The notes under the pieces are model-generated. The model saw only the letters and a program-made list of their open reading frames with translations, was not told where the DNA came from and ran no database searches. From contig NZ_CP036403.1 of assembly GCF_004322775.1 (NCBI RefSeq), positions 3,906,001 to 3,970,000 of the forward strand: a stretch of DNA of 64,000 nucleotides, written 5' to 3'. The DNA is from Ornithinimicrobium sufpigmenti (GTDB taxonomy: Bacteria > Actinomycetota > Actinomycetes > Actinomycetales > Dermatophilaceae). The translations under genes were made by a program, and so were the position numbers. Below, in pieces: positions 44,154 through 56,352 of this stretch. The stretch's first letter is position 1. The number at the start of each line of letters is the position of its first letter.

Positions 44154-47100
44154 CGGACCTGCTCCTTCTCGCTCGGGTTCGTGCTGCTCTCGTTGCCGAC
44201 CTCGATGCCAGCCTCGTTGCTGCCCTCGTTGCTGCCCGGCTGACCGCCGGTGTCGTCCCACGGGCCGATGGGGTTGCCGACCCAGCGGGTCTGGGCGGGC
44301 ACGGACTCCCCCCGCATCACGAGCGAGAGCGGGCCGATCGTGCTGTGCCGGCCGAGGGTCGCGGCCGGCAGGATCACGCTGTTCGGGCCCAGGGTCGCAC
44401 CTGCCTCCAGGGTGACTCTGTCCATGCTCAGGACCCGGTCGTGGAACAGGTGGGTCTGCACCACGCAGCCGTGGTTGACCGTCGCCCCGTCGCGCAGCTC
44501 TACCAGGTCCGTCTCCGGCAGCCAGTAGCTGTCGCACCAGACGCCGCGTCCGATGCGTGCCCCCAGCATGCGCAGCCAGACGTTGAGCACCACCGTGCCC
44601 TGGGTCACGGAGGCGAACCACGGCACGGCCAGCACCTCGGTGAAGGAGTCCGCCAGCTCGTTGCGCCACACGAAGGAGGACCACAACGGGTGCTCGCGGA
44701 CGGTATGGCGCCCGACGATCGTCCACTTGGCCGCCCAGGCGACCAGGGCCGCCAGCAGCCCGGCGGCGATCATCACCACGCCGCCCAGGGCGAAGGCCGC
44801 CACGACGTGCCAGCGCAGCAGCGCGAGCAGGGCCACCGCCACGCCGAGGTGGAGCAGGACGTGCAGCAGGAGGGGGACGAGCCGCAGCGTCTCGATGAGT
44901 CCCCGGGCCACGCGCAGGCGCCGGGGCGGGGCGTAGGTGCGGCTGGTGTCGGTCTCGCCGGCCGCTCGCCGCAGCCGGGTGGGCGGGCTGCCCAGGTAGG
45001 ACGAGCCGGCCTTGACGCTCTTGCGCCGCGGGGCCGCCGACAGGACCGCCACCAACGCCTCCCGTGGGACCTTGCGGCCGGCCGAGACCATGCCGGAGTT
45101 GCCGACGAAGGCGCGCTTGCCCACCTTGACCCGCTCGACCCGCATCCAGCCGTGGCTGAGCTCGTAGGCGCCGATCAGGGTGTCGTCGGCGAGGAAGGCG
45201 TGGTCGTTGACCTGCGCCAGCGAGGGGATGAGCAGCACCGTCGAGGCCTCGACCCCCCGGCCGACCCGGGCCCCGAGCAGGCGCAGCCAGACCGGCGTGA
45301 GGGCGCCGGCGTAGAGCGGGAACAGCCAGGTCCGGGCCTCGTCGAGGACGCGGACCGTGGTCCAGACCGCCAGCCCGCGACCGGAGCGCGTCGGGTGGTG
45401 GCCGGGGCGGATCGCCACGGCACAGACGCGCACCACGAGCAGCACGAGCAGGGTCAGCACCGCGTAGCCGACCAGGGCCGCGAGCGCCCACCAGGCCCAG
45501 CCGAGGGCAAGAACGACCCACGCGCCCGCCGCGACCGCCAGGACCGGCAGGGCGGACACGAGGAGGGCGGCAGCCGCATACCCCCACCACGAAGCCCGGC
45601 CTCGCGGGGGCAGCGCGTCCGTCCAGGCACCACGAGCCCGTCGCGCGACGCGGCTGGCCGGTGCTCCCGACCAGTACTCCCCTGCGGGCACCTCCCCGAG
45701 CACGAAGGAGCCGGGCGCGACCTCGGCCTCCTGCCCGACGTCCGCGCCGGGGCCCAGCATGCTGCGGGCACCGACCCGGGCCCCGGCCCGCACGCTGACC
45801 GGGCCCACGTGGATGCGGTCGCCGTCGATCCAGGCGCCCCCGAGGTCGACCTCGGGCTCCACGGCAGCCCGCTCACCGATGCGCAGGAAGCCGGTGACGG
45901 GAGGCAGTGCGTGCAGGTCGACGCCGGGGGCGATGTCGGCGCCCAGCGCCCGGGCATAGCGCTGGAGCCAGGGCGCGCCGGCGGAGGAGACGGCGGCCAG
46001 CTCGGTCTGGATGCGGTCGGCCAGCCACAGCCGCAGGTGGACCTTGCCACCCCGTGGGTAGCTGCCGGGTCGCACCCCGCGCAGGGTGGCCCGGATGAGG
46101 AGGGCAGCCAGGCCCATCCGCACCGGCGGCACCGGGAAGAGGACCGCGGTCAGCGCTACGACCGGCCAGGGGAGGTCAGGGGCCCAGGCCAGGTCGAGCA
46201 CCTCGCCGGCGAGAACGCTGACGAGCATGGCCCAGGCGATCCAGCGTCCGGCCGCCAGGGTGCGCAGCGGCAGCAGCGCCAGCACCTGACCGACCTGCGT
46301 CTTGGGCGGGATGGGGTGCACCGTGCGGCCCAGCGGGGCCGGCCCGGCACCGAGCTCGTCCAGCAGGGCGGCGAGCGCGCCGACCGTCGGGTTCGCGTAG
46401 AGGTCTCCCACGGCCACCTCGGGAAAGCGCTCCCGCAGCCGCCCGACGATCTGCGCAGCGGTCAGCGAGCCACCGCCGAAGCTGAAGAAGTCGTCCCCGG
46501 GGGAGGTGACCTCGGCGCCGAGCACATCGGCCCAGATCTGCCCGATCCACGCCTGCAGGGGCGTCAGGTGCGCGGTGCCGAGCCCACGGGCGGGCGGCAG
46601 CGGCCAGGGCAGGGCGTCCCGGTCGATCTTGCCCGAGGTGCGGGTGGGCAGGTCCTCGACCACCGCCAGGCGCGGCACCAGTGCGTCCGGCATCCGCTCG
46701 CGCAGCAGCGCCTGGGCGGCGTCAGTGTCGAAACCGTCGAGACCGTCGGAGCCGTCGAAGCTGTCGTCGACCGCCAGGTAGCCGACGAGCAGCTGGTTCC
46801 CCGCCGTGGTGCGACGCACCGCCGCGGCCGCGCCGACGACCCCTGGGAGGCGCAGCAGCTGGCCGTCGATCTCACCCAGCTCGATCCGGCGGCCACCGAG
46901 CTTGATCTGGTCGTCGGCCCGACCGCCGAAGAGCAGCCCGGCAGGGTCGTTGATCACGATGTCCCCGGAGCGGTAGGCCCGCGACCAGCCCAGGCCCGGC
47001 ATCGGCGCATACGCCTGCGCATCCTTGACCGGGTCGAGGTAACGGGCCAGGCCCACGCCGCCGATGATCAGCTGGCCGCTGGCTCCCTCCGGCACCGGCT

Positions 47101-48130
47101 GTCCCTGCTCGTCGACGACCGCGAGGTCCCAACCGTCCAACGGCAGCCCGATCCGGACCGGCTCGGTGCCGTCGAGGAGCGCGGCGCAGGCCACCACCGT
47201 GGCCTCGGTGGGTCCGTAGGTGTTCCAGACCTGCCGCCCCGGGGCCTGCAGCCGCGCAGCGAGCTCCGGGGGGCAGGCCTCGCCGCCCAGGATGAGCAGG
47301 CGGACCTGCTCCAGGGCCGCCGTCGGCCACAGCGCGACCAGGGTGGGCACCGTCGACACGACGGTGATGTCGTTGGCGCGCAGCCACGGGCCGACGTCGA
47401 CCCCGGCCCGGACCAGGGAGCGCGGGGCGGGCACCAGGGTGGCGCCGGAGGCCCACGCGAGCCACATCTCCTCGCAGCTGGCGTCGAAGGCCACGGACAG
47501 CCCCGCCATCACCCGGTCACCGGGTCCCAGGGGGCGGGGGTCACCGGCCAGGAAGAGCCGAGACTCGGCGTCGACGAAGGCGGCGGCGTTGCGGTGGGTG
47601 ACGGCCACGCCCTTGGGCGTGCCGGTGGAGCCGGAGGTGAAGATCACCCAGGCGTCGTCGTCCGGGGTGGGCGCCTCCCCCGGACGCCCGGGAGCACCTC
47701 CGGGACGGGGGCTGATCGCCAGCTCGTGGCCGATGACGGCGGCGACGTCGGCCTCGTCGAAGACCACCCTGGCCCGCTCGTCGGGGTCGTCGGCGTCGAC
47801 CGGCACGTAGGCCGCCCCGGCGACGAGGACGCCGAGGATCGCGGTGTAGAGCTCCGTCGTGCCCGAGCTGACCCGGATCCCGACCTTGGCCCCGCGGCCG
47901 ACGCCGTGGACGGCCAGCCGGGCGGCCACCTGGTCGGCGGCCGCCGCCAGCTCGGCGTAGGTCAGCGTGCGGCCCCCGCTGTCGATGGCGAGCGCGTCGG
48001 GCGCGGCCTCCACGGTGCGCTGCAGGATGTCGACCAGGGTCCGCGGGCCGGGCGCCAGGTGGCCGGCCAGCAGGGCGGCCGGGACACCAACGCCGGGCGG
48101 TCCGCTGTGGCGACCCGGCGATGTGCTCAC
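44150..48130 (-). CDS. Pls/PosA-type single-module NRPS with membrane and LbH domains
   Basis: 1326 residues laid out as in epsilon-poly-L-lysine synthetase (about 1319): adenylation domain (about 15-510; FTSGSTGTPKG), carrier domain with Ser555 (FFSFGGGSLTA), then three pairs of TM helices separating three soluble hexapeptide-type domains. No standard condensation or thioesterase domain is present. My manual reading of the specificity code is D-A-E-S-I-G-T-V-V-K, close to the known lysine code DAESIGSVCK, so a basic amino acid such as lysine is predicted. GTG at 48130 is preferred because an upstream GTG at 48148 lies inside a hairpin. Confidence 0.88.
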   Translation of the reverse strand: MSTSPGRHSGPPGVGVPAALLAGHLAPGPRTLVDILQRTVEAAPDALAIDSGGRTLTYAELAAAADQVAARLAVHGVGRGAKVGIRVSSGTTELYTAILGVLVAGAAYVPVDADDPDERARVVFDEADVAAVIGHELAISPRPGGAPGRPGEAPTPDDDAWVIFTSGSTGTPKGVAVTHRNAAAFVDAESRLFLAGDPRPLGPGDRVMAGLSVAFDASCEEMWLAWASGATLVPAPRSLVRAGVDVGPWLRANDITVVSTVPTLVALWPTAALEQVRLLILGGEACPPELAARLQAPGRQVWNTYGPTEATVVACAALLDGTEPVRIGLPLDGWDLAVVDEQGQPVPEGASGQLIIGGVGLARYLDPVKDAQAYAPMPGLGWSRAYRSGDIVINDPAGLLFGGRADDQIKLGGRRIELGEIDGQLLRLPGVVGAAAAVRRTTAGNQLLVGYLAVDDSFDGSDGLDGFDTDAAQALLRERMPDALVPRLAVVEDLPTRTSGKIDRDALPWPLPPARGLGTAHLTPLQAWIGQIWADVLGAEVTSPGDDFFSFGGGSLTAAQIVGRLRERFPEVAVGDLYANPTVGALAALLDELGAGPAPLGRTVHPIPPKTQVGQVLALLPLRTLAAGRWIAWAMLVSVLAGEVLDLAWAPDLPWPVVALTAVLFPVPPVRMGLAALLIRATLRGVRPGSYPRGGKVHLRLWLADRIQTELAAVSSAGAPWLQRYARALGADIAPGVDLHALPPVTGFLRIGERAAVEPEVDLGGAWIDGDRIHVGPVSVRAGARVGARSMLGPGADVGQEAEVAPGSFVLGEVPAGEYWSGAPASRVARRARGAWTDALPPRGRASWWGYAAAALLVSALPVLAVAAGAWVVLALGWAWWALAALVGYAVLTLLVLLVVRVCAVAIRPGHHPTRSGRGLAVWTTVRVLDEARTWLFPLYAGALTPVWLRLLGARVGRGVEASTVLLIPSLAQVNDHAFLADDTLIGAYELSHGWMRVERVKVGKRAFVGNSGMVSAGRKVPREALVAVLSAAPRRKSVKAGSSYLGSPPTRLRRAAGETDTSRTYAPPRRLRVARGLIETLRLVPLLLHVLLHLGVAVALLALLRWHVVAAFALGGVVMIAAGLLAALVAWAAKWTIVGRHTVREHPLWSSFVWRNELADSFTEVLAVPWFASVTQGTVVLNVWLRMLGARIGRGVWCDSYWLPETDLVELRDGATVNHGCVVQTHLFHDRVLSMDRVTLEAGATLGPNSVILPAATLGRHSTIGPLSLVMRGESVPAQTRWVGNPIGPWDDTGGQPGSNEGSNEAGIEVGNESSTNPSEKEQVR

Positions 48131-48143
48131 CCTCGAAGTGTCC

Positions 48144-48177
48144 CCCACCCGCCGGGCTGCGGCACCCGGCGGGTGGG
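48144..48177. terminator. 13-bp-stem hairpin between acs and the NRPS gene
   Basis: CCCACCCGCCGGG and CCCGGCGGGTGGG pair perfectly around an 8-base loop, just upstream of the NRPS start and 39 bp after the acs stop. It may terminate acs transcripts or act as a 5' control hairpin for the NRPS gene. Confidence 0.65.
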
Positions 48178-48215
48178 TCGGCGTCCTTCGGTCGGCGTGC
48201 TGAGGCGAGGGCGGC

Positions 48216-50189
<1,974 letters not shown>

Positions 50190-50260
50190 CGTGCCTCCTC
50201 GTGGCTCGGGTTCGGTTCGAGTATGCCGTGCATCACAGCGGTGGTGCAGGTGCGGGTCGG

Positions 50261-51898
50261 TCAATGCTCGACCGCCTCGGCGACGCCGTGGCCGGTCAGG
50301 CTGCGGACCTCGACCTCGGCCCACTTCTGCTCGTTGCGCTCCGCGCTGGTCACCGTGCCCAGCCAGCCCAGGACAAAGGCCAGCGGGATGGAGATGATGC
50401 CGGGGTTGGCGAGCGGGAAGAAGGAGAAGTCGATGTCGGTGTTGGTGATCATCGAGGTCTCCGAGCCGGACACCACCGGGGAGAAGGCGATGAGCAGCAG
50501 GGAGGAGGCCAGGCCGCCGTAGATGCTCCACAGGGCGCCGCGGGTGTTGAAGCGGCTCCAGAACAGGCTGTAGAGGATCGTCGGCAGGTTGGCCGAGGCG
50601 GCGACCGCGAAGGCTAGCGCGACGAGGAAGGCGATGTTCTGCCCGTAGGCCAGGATGCCGCCCAGGATCGCCACCACGCCGATGCCGACCGCGGCCCGGC
50701 GGGCGACCTTGACCTCCTCCTCGGGCGTGGCCCTGCCCTTCTTGAAGACGTAGTTGTACAGGTCGTGGGCGAAGGTCGCCGAGGAGGCGATGGTCAGGCC
50801 GGCGACCACCGCCAGGATGGTCGCGAAGGCGATGCCGGAGATGATGCCGAGCAGCCAGGACCCGCCGAGCTCGAAGGCCAGCAGGGGGGCCGCGGAGTTG
50901 GCCGCGCCCGGTGCGGCGGAGATGGTGTCCGGACCGACCAGGGCGGCCGCTCCATACCCCACCACCAGGGTGAGCAGGTAGAACCCACCGATCAGCCAGA
51001 TCGCCCACTCGACCGACTTGCGGGCCTGCTGGGAGGTCGGGACGGTGTAGAAGCGGATCAGCACGTGCGGCAGGCCGGCGGTGCCGAGGACGAGCGCCAG
51101 CGACAGGCTGATGAAGTCGAGGTTGGACAGCAGCGAGCCGCCGTAGCGCAGGCCCGGGTCGAGCAGCGCGGCACCGGCCTCGGGGCTGGCGTCGACGGCG
51201 CCCTGCAGGACCGCGGAGAGGTTGAAGCCGAAGAGGGCCAGCACCCAGACGGTGATGATCGCGGTGGCGCCGATGAGCAGCACCGCCTTGATCATCTGGA
51301 CCCAGGTGGTCCCCTTCATCCCGCCGATCATCACGTAGGCGATCATCACCGCGCCGACGAGCGCGATGACCAGGTACTGCGCCCACTGCGAGTGCAGGCC
51401 GAGCAGCAGCGCGACGAGACCACCGGCGCCGGCCATCTGGGCCAGCAGGTAGAAGAAGGAGACGGCCAGCGAGGAGCTGGCGGCCGCGATCCGGACCGGC
51501 CGCTGGCGCAGCCGGTAGGAGAGCACGTCGGCCAGGGTGAACCGGCCGGTGTTGCGCATGAGCTCGGCGGTCAGCAGCAGCGCGACCAGCCAGGCCACGA
51601 GGAAGCCGATGGAGTAGAGGAAGCCGTCGTAGCCCTGCAGCGCGATGGCGCCGGCGATGCCGAGGAAGGAGGCTGCCGAGAGGTAGTCGCCGGCGATGGC
51701 CAGGCCGTTCTGCCGACCGGTGAACGCGGCGCCACCGGTGTAGTACTGCGCGGCGGTCTTCTTGCCGCCGGCGACCTTGATGACGACGGTCAGGGTGCCG
51801 ATGACAAAGGCGGCGAAGACGGCGATGTTGAGGACCGGGCTGCCCACCTGGACGTCGGCGGCGGCTGCGGCGGTGGGCAGCATCGACAGGGCGCTCAT
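50261..51898 (-). CDS. actP: Cation/acetate symporter ActP-like (SSS family)
   Basis: 545 residues, 13-14 predicted TM helices of the sodium:solute symporter family. Family motifs include [24 protein letters not shown] and [16 protein letters not shown]. Its ATG overlaps the stop of the DUF485 gene. With DUF485 before and acs after it, acetate or another short carboxylate is the likely substrate. Confidence 0.92.
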   Translation of the reverse strand: MSALSMLPTAAAAADVQVGSPVLNIAVFAAFVIGTLTVVIKVAGGKKTAAQYYTGGAAFTGRQNGLAIAGDYLSAASFLGIAGAIALQGYDGFLYSIGFLVAWLVALLLTAELMRNTGRFTLADVLSYRLRQRPVRIAAASSSLAVSFFYLLAQMAGAGGLVALLLGLHSQWAQYLVIALVGAVMIAYVMIGGMKGTTWVQMIKAVLLIGATAIITVWVLALFGFNLSAVLQGAVDASPEAGAALLDPGLRYGGSLLSNLDFISLSLALVLGTAGLPHVLIRFYTVPTSQQARKSVEWAIWLIGGFYLLTLVVGYGAAALVGPDTISAAPGAANSAAPLLAFELGGSWLLGIISGIAFATILAVVAGLTIASSATFAHDLYNYVFKKGRATPEEEVKVARRAAVGIGVVAILGGILAYGQNIAFLVALAFAVAASANLPTILYSLFWSRFNTRGALWSIYGGLASSLLLIAFSPVVSGSETSMITNTDIDFSFFPLANPGIISIPLAFVLGWLGTVTSAERNEQKWAEVEVRSLTGHGVAEAVEH

Positions 51899-52266
51899 CG
51901 CACCTCACCCCCGGCCAGCTCGGCCATGCGCTGCCCGCAGGCCTCGGCGCGCGGGTCGAACTCGCGGTTGGCCCAACGCGCGTAGATGAAGGTGATGGCG
52001 AAGGTGGTGACGAACTGCAGCAGGCCGAAGATCAGGCCGATGTTGATGACGCCGACGACACGGATCGACATGAACTCGGGCGCGAAGATGGCCGCCAGGA
52101 CGTAGAGGAAGTACCACGCCAGGAAGAAGGCGGTCATCGGGAAGACGAACCTGCGGAAACGGCTGCGCAGCTCCTGGAACTCCTCGGTCTGCTGCATCCG
52201 CACGTAGGGGTCGGTGCCGGTGGCGAAGCCGTCGGCCATCCCCTCGGGGTGCGCGGTGTGGGACAC
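51895..52266 (-). CDS. DUF485 membrane protein, ActP partner
   Basis: 123 residues, two TM helices with the DUF485 pattern ([28 protein letters not shown] ... [21 protein letters not shown]). Such proteins are nearly always encoded next to actP, as here in an ATGA overlap, and presumably form part of the transporter. Confidence 0.93.
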   Translation of the reverse strand: MSHTAHPEGMADGFATGTDPYVRMQQTEEFQELRSRFRRFVFPMTAFFLAWYFLYVLAAIFAPEFMSIRVVGVINIGLIFGLLQFVTTFAITFIYARWANREFDPRAEACGQRMAELAGGEVR

Positions 52267-52428
52267 GGTGCCTGCCCTTCACGTCGGTCGGACCGGGCGC
52301 GGGTCGCCCGATGACGATGCCACGATGCGCCTGCCGGGGCTGGGCGGGGAAGGGGCCTGGTCGTCCGCGGCGACCAGTGGTCGGCGGCTGCGCCGAACGG
52401 TCAGGCGGTGACGACGGGCGGTCCGGCC

Positions 52429-53940
52429 TCAGCCGGTCACGCCCTCCGGCGTGTGCAGGCGCACCAGGGTGCGGCGGGCGGTGCGGGGTATGCCGTGCGG
52501 CGTGGCCCGGGAGACGCCCACCGCCACCAGGGCGGCCGTCGGCACGGTCCAGGCCGCAGGATGCTCCAGCAGGGCGCCGGGCCACCCGGTCGGGGTGTCG
52601 GTGAGCACGGTCGCGGCGAGCGCCCCGACGGCCAGCACCGCGCCGGTCAGCAGGCCGGCCGTCGCGCCCTGGACCGACAGCCGCGGCCACCACACCCCCA
52701 GGGCCAGCAGCGGGAAGAAGGTCGAGGCCGCGACGACGAAGGCCAGGGTCACGAAGGCGGCCAGCCCCACCTCCGGGAAGAACTGGGACACGGCGTAGGG
52801 AATCACCGCCGACAGCACGGCCGCGAACCGGAACCCGGTGACCTCCGAGTGGTCGCCCCGGGTGACCCGCGCCAGCAGCGGGCGCACCACGTCCTGGTTG
52901 AGGACGCCGGTGACGGCCACCGCCAGCCCCGAGGACGTGGACAGGAAGGCCGCGAACGCCCCACCGACGAGGGCCGCGGTGAGCACCTCCGCGCTCAGCC
53001 CCGAGACCACCTCGGCCGGCAGCCGCAGGACGACGGTGTCGTGCCGCATACCCTCCTCCAGCCGGGGCAGGTAGGCGCGGCCGAGGACGCCGAAGACGAG
53101 GGTGAAGACGTAGAAGATGCCGATCAGCGCGAGCACCCGGACCGTGGTGCGGCGGGCGCCGGAGCCGTCGGGGTTGGTGTAGTAGCGGACGACCACGTGC
53201 GGCAGGCCGGTCGTGCCGAGGGCCAGGGCCAGGATGAGGGAGAAGGTCCGGTAGAGGTGGTGGTCGCCGGGCTCGGCGCCGGTGAACGGCTGCAGCCACT
53301 CCGAGCTGACGGCGGGCGCGGGCCCCCGAGTGGTCCACCAGACGGCGAGGATGATCCCGGCGGGGACGGCCAGCGCCGTCAGCTTGAGCCAGTACTGCAC
53401 CGCCTGGGCGAGGGTGATCGAGCGCATCCCGCCCGCGGCCACCGACCCCACGACGACCAGGAGCACGATAAGGCCGCCGAGCCAGGCGGGGGCCCCGGTG
53501 ACCAGGCGCAGGGTGAACCCGGCGCCCTGGAACTGCGGGATGAGGTAGAGCCAGCCGATGAGCACGACCAGGGCGGCGCACAGGTGGCGCACCGCGCGGG
53601 ACTCCAGGCGGGCCTCCGCGAAGTCGGGCAGCGTGTAGGCGCCGGACCGCCTCAGGGGCGCCGCGACGAGGACGAGCAGCACGACATACCCGACCGTGTA
53701 GCCGATGGGGTACCAGAGCGCGTCGACCCCCTGGTCGTAGATCAGTCCGGCGACGCCGAGGAAGCTGGCGGCGGAGAGGTACTCACCGCCGATGGCGGCC
53801 GCGTTGCGGGCCGGGGAGACGGTGCGACCGGCGACGTAGAAGTCGCTGGTGCGGCGGGAGAGCCGCAGCGCGAAGACGCTGAGCCCCAGGGTGACCACGC
53901 AGACCAGCAGCACCGCCAGGCCGGACAGGGTGGCCCCCAC
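52429..53940 (-). CDS. Second sodium:solute symporter (ActP-like)
   Basis: 503 residues, about 13 TM helices. Motifs [26 protein letters not shown] and GTTGLPHVVVRYYTNPDG match the SSS carboxylate branch. It is a diverged paralogue of the 50261-51898 protein. It starts one base after the stop of a small two-TM gene and lies 162 bp upstream of the DUF485-actP pair. The LytTR/LytS genes just upstream may control it, as the BtsSR system controls the pyruvate transporter BtsT in E. coli. Substrate unknown. Confidence 0.88.
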   Translation of the reverse strand: MGATLSGLAVLLVCVVTLGLSVFALRLSRRTSDFYVAGRTVSPARNAAAIGGEYLSAASFLGVAGLIYDQGVDALWYPIGYTVGYVVLLVLVAAPLRRSGAYTLPDFAEARLESRAVRHLCAALVVLIGWLYLIPQFQGAGFTLRLVTGAPAWLGGLIVLLVVVGSVAAGGMRSITLAQAVQYWLKLTALAVPAGIILAVWWTTRGPAPAVSSEWLQPFTGAEPGDHHLYRTFSLILALALGTTGLPHVVVRYYTNPDGSGARRTTVRVLALIGIFYVFTLVFGVLGRAYLPRLEEGMRHDTVVLRLPAEVVSGLSAEVLTAALVGGAFAAFLSTSSGLAVAVTGVLNQDVVRPLLARVTRGDHSEVTGFRFAAVLSAVIPYAVSQFFPEVGLAAFVTLAFVVAASTFFPLLALGVWWPRLSVQGATAGLLTGAVLAVGALAATVLTDTPTGWPGALLEHPAAWTVPTAALVAVGVSRATPHGIPRTARRTLVRLHTPEGVTG

Positions 53941-54321
53941 TCAGCGCTCCCGCGTCACGACGTCGGCGAAGCGGCGCTCCAGGCGGTGGGCGTGGTGGTC
54001 GTACCAGGCGGCCAGCCCCACCATCGCCGGGTAGATCAGCACCCCCATGAGCAGCCAGGGCAACGGCACCCCGGCCAGCTGCACCGTGCGGGTGGCGGGG
54101 ACGAGCGCGAACAGGACCGGCATGCCGAGCAGGATCACCGCCAGGATGGCCAGCCCGGTCAGCGACAGCCGCAGCTGCTCGCGCAGCAGGCCGCGCAGGT
54201 AGAGCTCCCCGACGTCGGTCTGCTCGGCCAGGGCGGTGGCCAGTGGCCGGCGGCGGGCGGCGGCGGCGCCGCGGCGGGAGGAGGTGACCCGCACCCGTTG
54301 CGTGGGCCGCGAGCCGTTCAT
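53941..54321 (-). CDS. Small two-TM partner of the second symporter
   Basis: 126 residues with a basic N terminus (1-25), two TM helices (LSLTGLAILAVILLGMPVLFAL and PLPWLLMGVLIYPAMVGLAAWY) and a charged tail ERRFADVV. It resembles DUF485-type symporter partners in size and topology but is too diverged for a firm assignment. Overlaps the LytTR gene by 4 bases and abuts the symporter gene. Confidence 0.8.
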   Translation of the reverse strand: MNGSRPTQRVRVTSSRRGAAAARRRPLATALAEQTDVGELYLRGLLREQLRLSLTGLAILAVILLGMPVLFALVPATRTVQLAGVPLPWLLMGVLIYPAMVGLAAWYDHHAHRLERRFADVVTRER

Positions 54322-55100
54322 CGGGCCGGCCTGTCGGCCAGCACCCGCTCGCGCACCGCCCGGGCGTGCCGCCGCGCGACCGGCAGCTCCGGCCCATCGG
54401 GCGCGAGGACGAGGGAGAGCTTGCCCTGGCCCTGGCGCACCTCGGCGACGTGCCCCAGCGCGACGAGGGTGGAGCGGTGGATGCGGACGAAGCCGGCGTC
54501 GGCCCAGCGCTGCTCCAGGGTGGACAGGGGGATGCGCACCAGGTGGGAGCCGGTGAGGGTGAACAACCGGGCGTAGTCACCCTGCGCCTGCACGTAGCGG
54601 ATCGTGGACCGCTGGACGAACCGGGTGACGCCGCCGAGCTCGACGGCGATCCGCTCGTCGGCCGGCCGTGGGCTCGGTGGCGCTGCCGCCGGTGGCGGCG
54701 CGGGCTCCTCCGGGACCGGCTGCGGGGCGGCGAGCTGGGCCCGCCTGGCCTCGATGACCCGGTCGACCGCCTGGGCCAGGCGGGCGGCGGAGACGGGTTT
54801 CATCACGTAGTCGACCGCCTGCACCGCGAAGGCGTCGACCGCGTGCTCCTCGTGGGCGGTGACGAAGACGATCTGGGGGCGCACGGCGAACCGCGCCACG
54901 ACCCTGGCCAGCTCCATCCCGTCCAGGCCGGGCATCGAGATGTCGGAGAAGACGACATCGACCTCGTCCTCCTCCAGCGCCCGCAGCGCGTCGGTCCCCG
55001 ACGAGGCGGCACGCACGCCGGCGAACCGGCCGTCCTGCTCGAGCAGGTAGGTCAGCTCGGAGCGGGCGGGCGGTTCGTCGTCGACGACGAGAGCGCGCAT
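54318..55100 (-). CDS. LytTR-family response regulator
   Basis: 260 residues. The N-terminal receiver has the acidic pair in VVDDEPPA, the phospho-Asp in VVFSDISMPGLDG, and a Lys in YVMKPVS. A Pro/Ala linker (about 130-155) leads to a C-terminal LytTR DNA-binding domain (RSTIRYVQAQGDYARLFTLTG ... FVRIHRSTLVALGHVAEVRQGQGKL). Encoded 24 bp after its sensor kinase and overlapping the symporter-partner gene, which is its probable target operon. Confidence 0.95.
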   Translation of the reverse strand: MRALVVDDEPPARSELTYLLEQDGRFAGVRAASSGTDALRALEEDEVDVVFSDISMPGLDGMELARVVARFAVRPQIVFVTAHEEHAVDAFAVQAVDYVMKPVSAARLAQAVDRVIEARRAQLAAPQPVPEEPAPPPAAAPPSPRPADERIAVELGGVTRFVQRSTIRYVQAQGDYARLFTLTGSHLVRIPLSTLEQRWADAGFVRIHRSTLVALGHVAEVRQGQGKLSLVLAPDGPELPVARRHARAVRERVLADRPAR

Positions 55101-55124
55101 GGACCCATGCTATTCAGACCGGGC

Positions 55125-56342
55125 TCACGGGTGGACGTGCACGCCCGGCGCGTACTTGGGCACCCGGAAGCTGACCTTGGTGCCCAGGCCCTCGGCGGTC
55201 TCCACGACGAGCCCGTGGTCGTCGCCGTAGATCTGCCGCAGCCGGGCGTCCACGTTGGCGAGCCCGACGCTGCCACCGTCCCGGTCGTCGTGATCGAGGC
55301 CCGTGTCGCCGTCCAGCGCCCGCCGGACCACCTCGGGGTCGGAGCCGGCGCCGTCGTCCTCGACCGCGATCTCGGCCTGGTCGCCGTGGTCGGTGGCGGT
55401 GATGACCACCGTCCCGGTGCCGACCTTGTCGGCCAGCCCGTGCCGGACCGCGTTCTCGACCAGGGGCTGCAGCGCCAGGTAGGGCACGGTCACCGGCAGC
55501 ACCTCCGGCGCGACGAGCAGGCTGACCTGCAGCCGGTCGCCGAACCGGGCCTGCTCCAGCACCAGGTAGCGCTCGACGTTGCGCAGCTCGTCGGCCAGCG
55601 TGGTGAAGGCGCCGCCGCGGCGCAGGGCGTAGCGGGTGAAGTCGGCGAACTCCAGCAGCAGCTCGCGCGCCCGGTCGGGGTCGGTGCGCACGAAGCTGGC
55701 GATCGCGCCGAGGCTGTTGTAGATGAAGTGCGGGCTGATCTGCGCCCGCAGGCTGCGCAGCTCGGCCTCCATCGCCCGGGTGCGCTCGCGGTCCAGCTCG
55801 CCCAGCTCCAGCTGCCCGCTGACCCAGGTGGCGACCTGCTCGGTCGCCCTGGCCAGGCCGGCGGAGGGACGGTCGGAGTATGCCGCCAGCGTCCCGATCA
55901 CGCGGTCCTCCACGACCAGGGGGGCGACCACGCCGGCGCGCACGTCGCACTCGGGCCGGTCGCACGGCAGGTCGCCGCGCCGCAGGACGACGACGTCGCC
56001 GTGGGCCAGGACCTCGCGGGCGTGGCCGATGGCCTGGTCCTTGTGGTGGTCGCCGTGCCCGCTCCAGACCAGCAGGTCCTGGGTGTCGCAGAAGGCGAGC
56101 GCGCTGCCGCCGAGCATCAGCCGCAGGTGCCGGGCGGCCTTGGCCGCGTTGCTCTCGTTCAGGCCCTCGCGCAGGTGCCGAGCGGCCTGGCTGCCGGAGC
56201 GCAGCGTCTCGTAGGTGATCCGGTCCTCCTCGGACAGGAAGCCGCGGGAGAGCCGGCGCCGGCGCACCCACAGCACGCCCATCAGCACCAGGAAGACCGC
56301 CGTGACCACGAGGGCGGTCGGGAGGTGGAGGCCGTCCTGCAT
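55125..56342 (-). CDS. LytS-type sensor histidine kinase
   Basis: 405 residues. One N-terminal TM helix (about 9-26), a GAF-like sensory region (about 70-180) with Cys residues in LPCDRPECDVRAG, then a His_kinase domain with phospho-His in QISPHFIYNSLGAI and an HATPase domain (LVENAVRHGL; DDGAG). It lacks the multi-TM 5TMR domain of classical LytS. The Cys-containing GAF-like part may sense a metabolite or redox state. Paired with the adjacent LytTR regulator. Confidence 0.93.
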   Translation of the reverse strand: MQDGLHLPTALVVTAVFLVLMGVLWVRRRRLSRGFLSEEDRITYETLRSGSQAARHLREGLNESNAAKAARHLRLMLGGSALAFCDTQDLLVWSGHGDHHKDQAIGHAREVLAHGDVVVLRRGDLPCDRPECDVRAGVVAPLVVEDRVIGTLAAYSDRPSAGLARATEQVATWVSGQLELGELDRERTRAMEAELRSLRAQISPHFIYNSLGAIASFVRTDPDRARELLLEFADFTRYALRRGGAFTTLADELRNVERYLVLEQARFGDRLQVSLLVAPEVLPVTVPYLALQPLVENAVRHGLADKVGTGTVVITATDHGDQAEIAVEDDGAGSDPEVVRRALDGDTGLDHDDRDGGSVGLANVDARLRQIYGDDHGLVVETAEGLGTKVSFRVPKYAPGVHVHP

Positions 56343-56352
56343 GGCGCAGAGA

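Noticed and set aside
44154..45590. N-terminal part of a 921-codon frame continuous with the M1 peptidase
   Set aside because: These codons lie inside the NRPS-like gene in another frame and read as Arg/Gly/Pro-rich noise. The peptidase starts at GTG 44153.
50190..51908. N-terminal extension of the acs frame across the upstream symporter gene
   Set aside because: It overlaps actP in another frame, and the canonical Acs start with ribosome site is at 50189.
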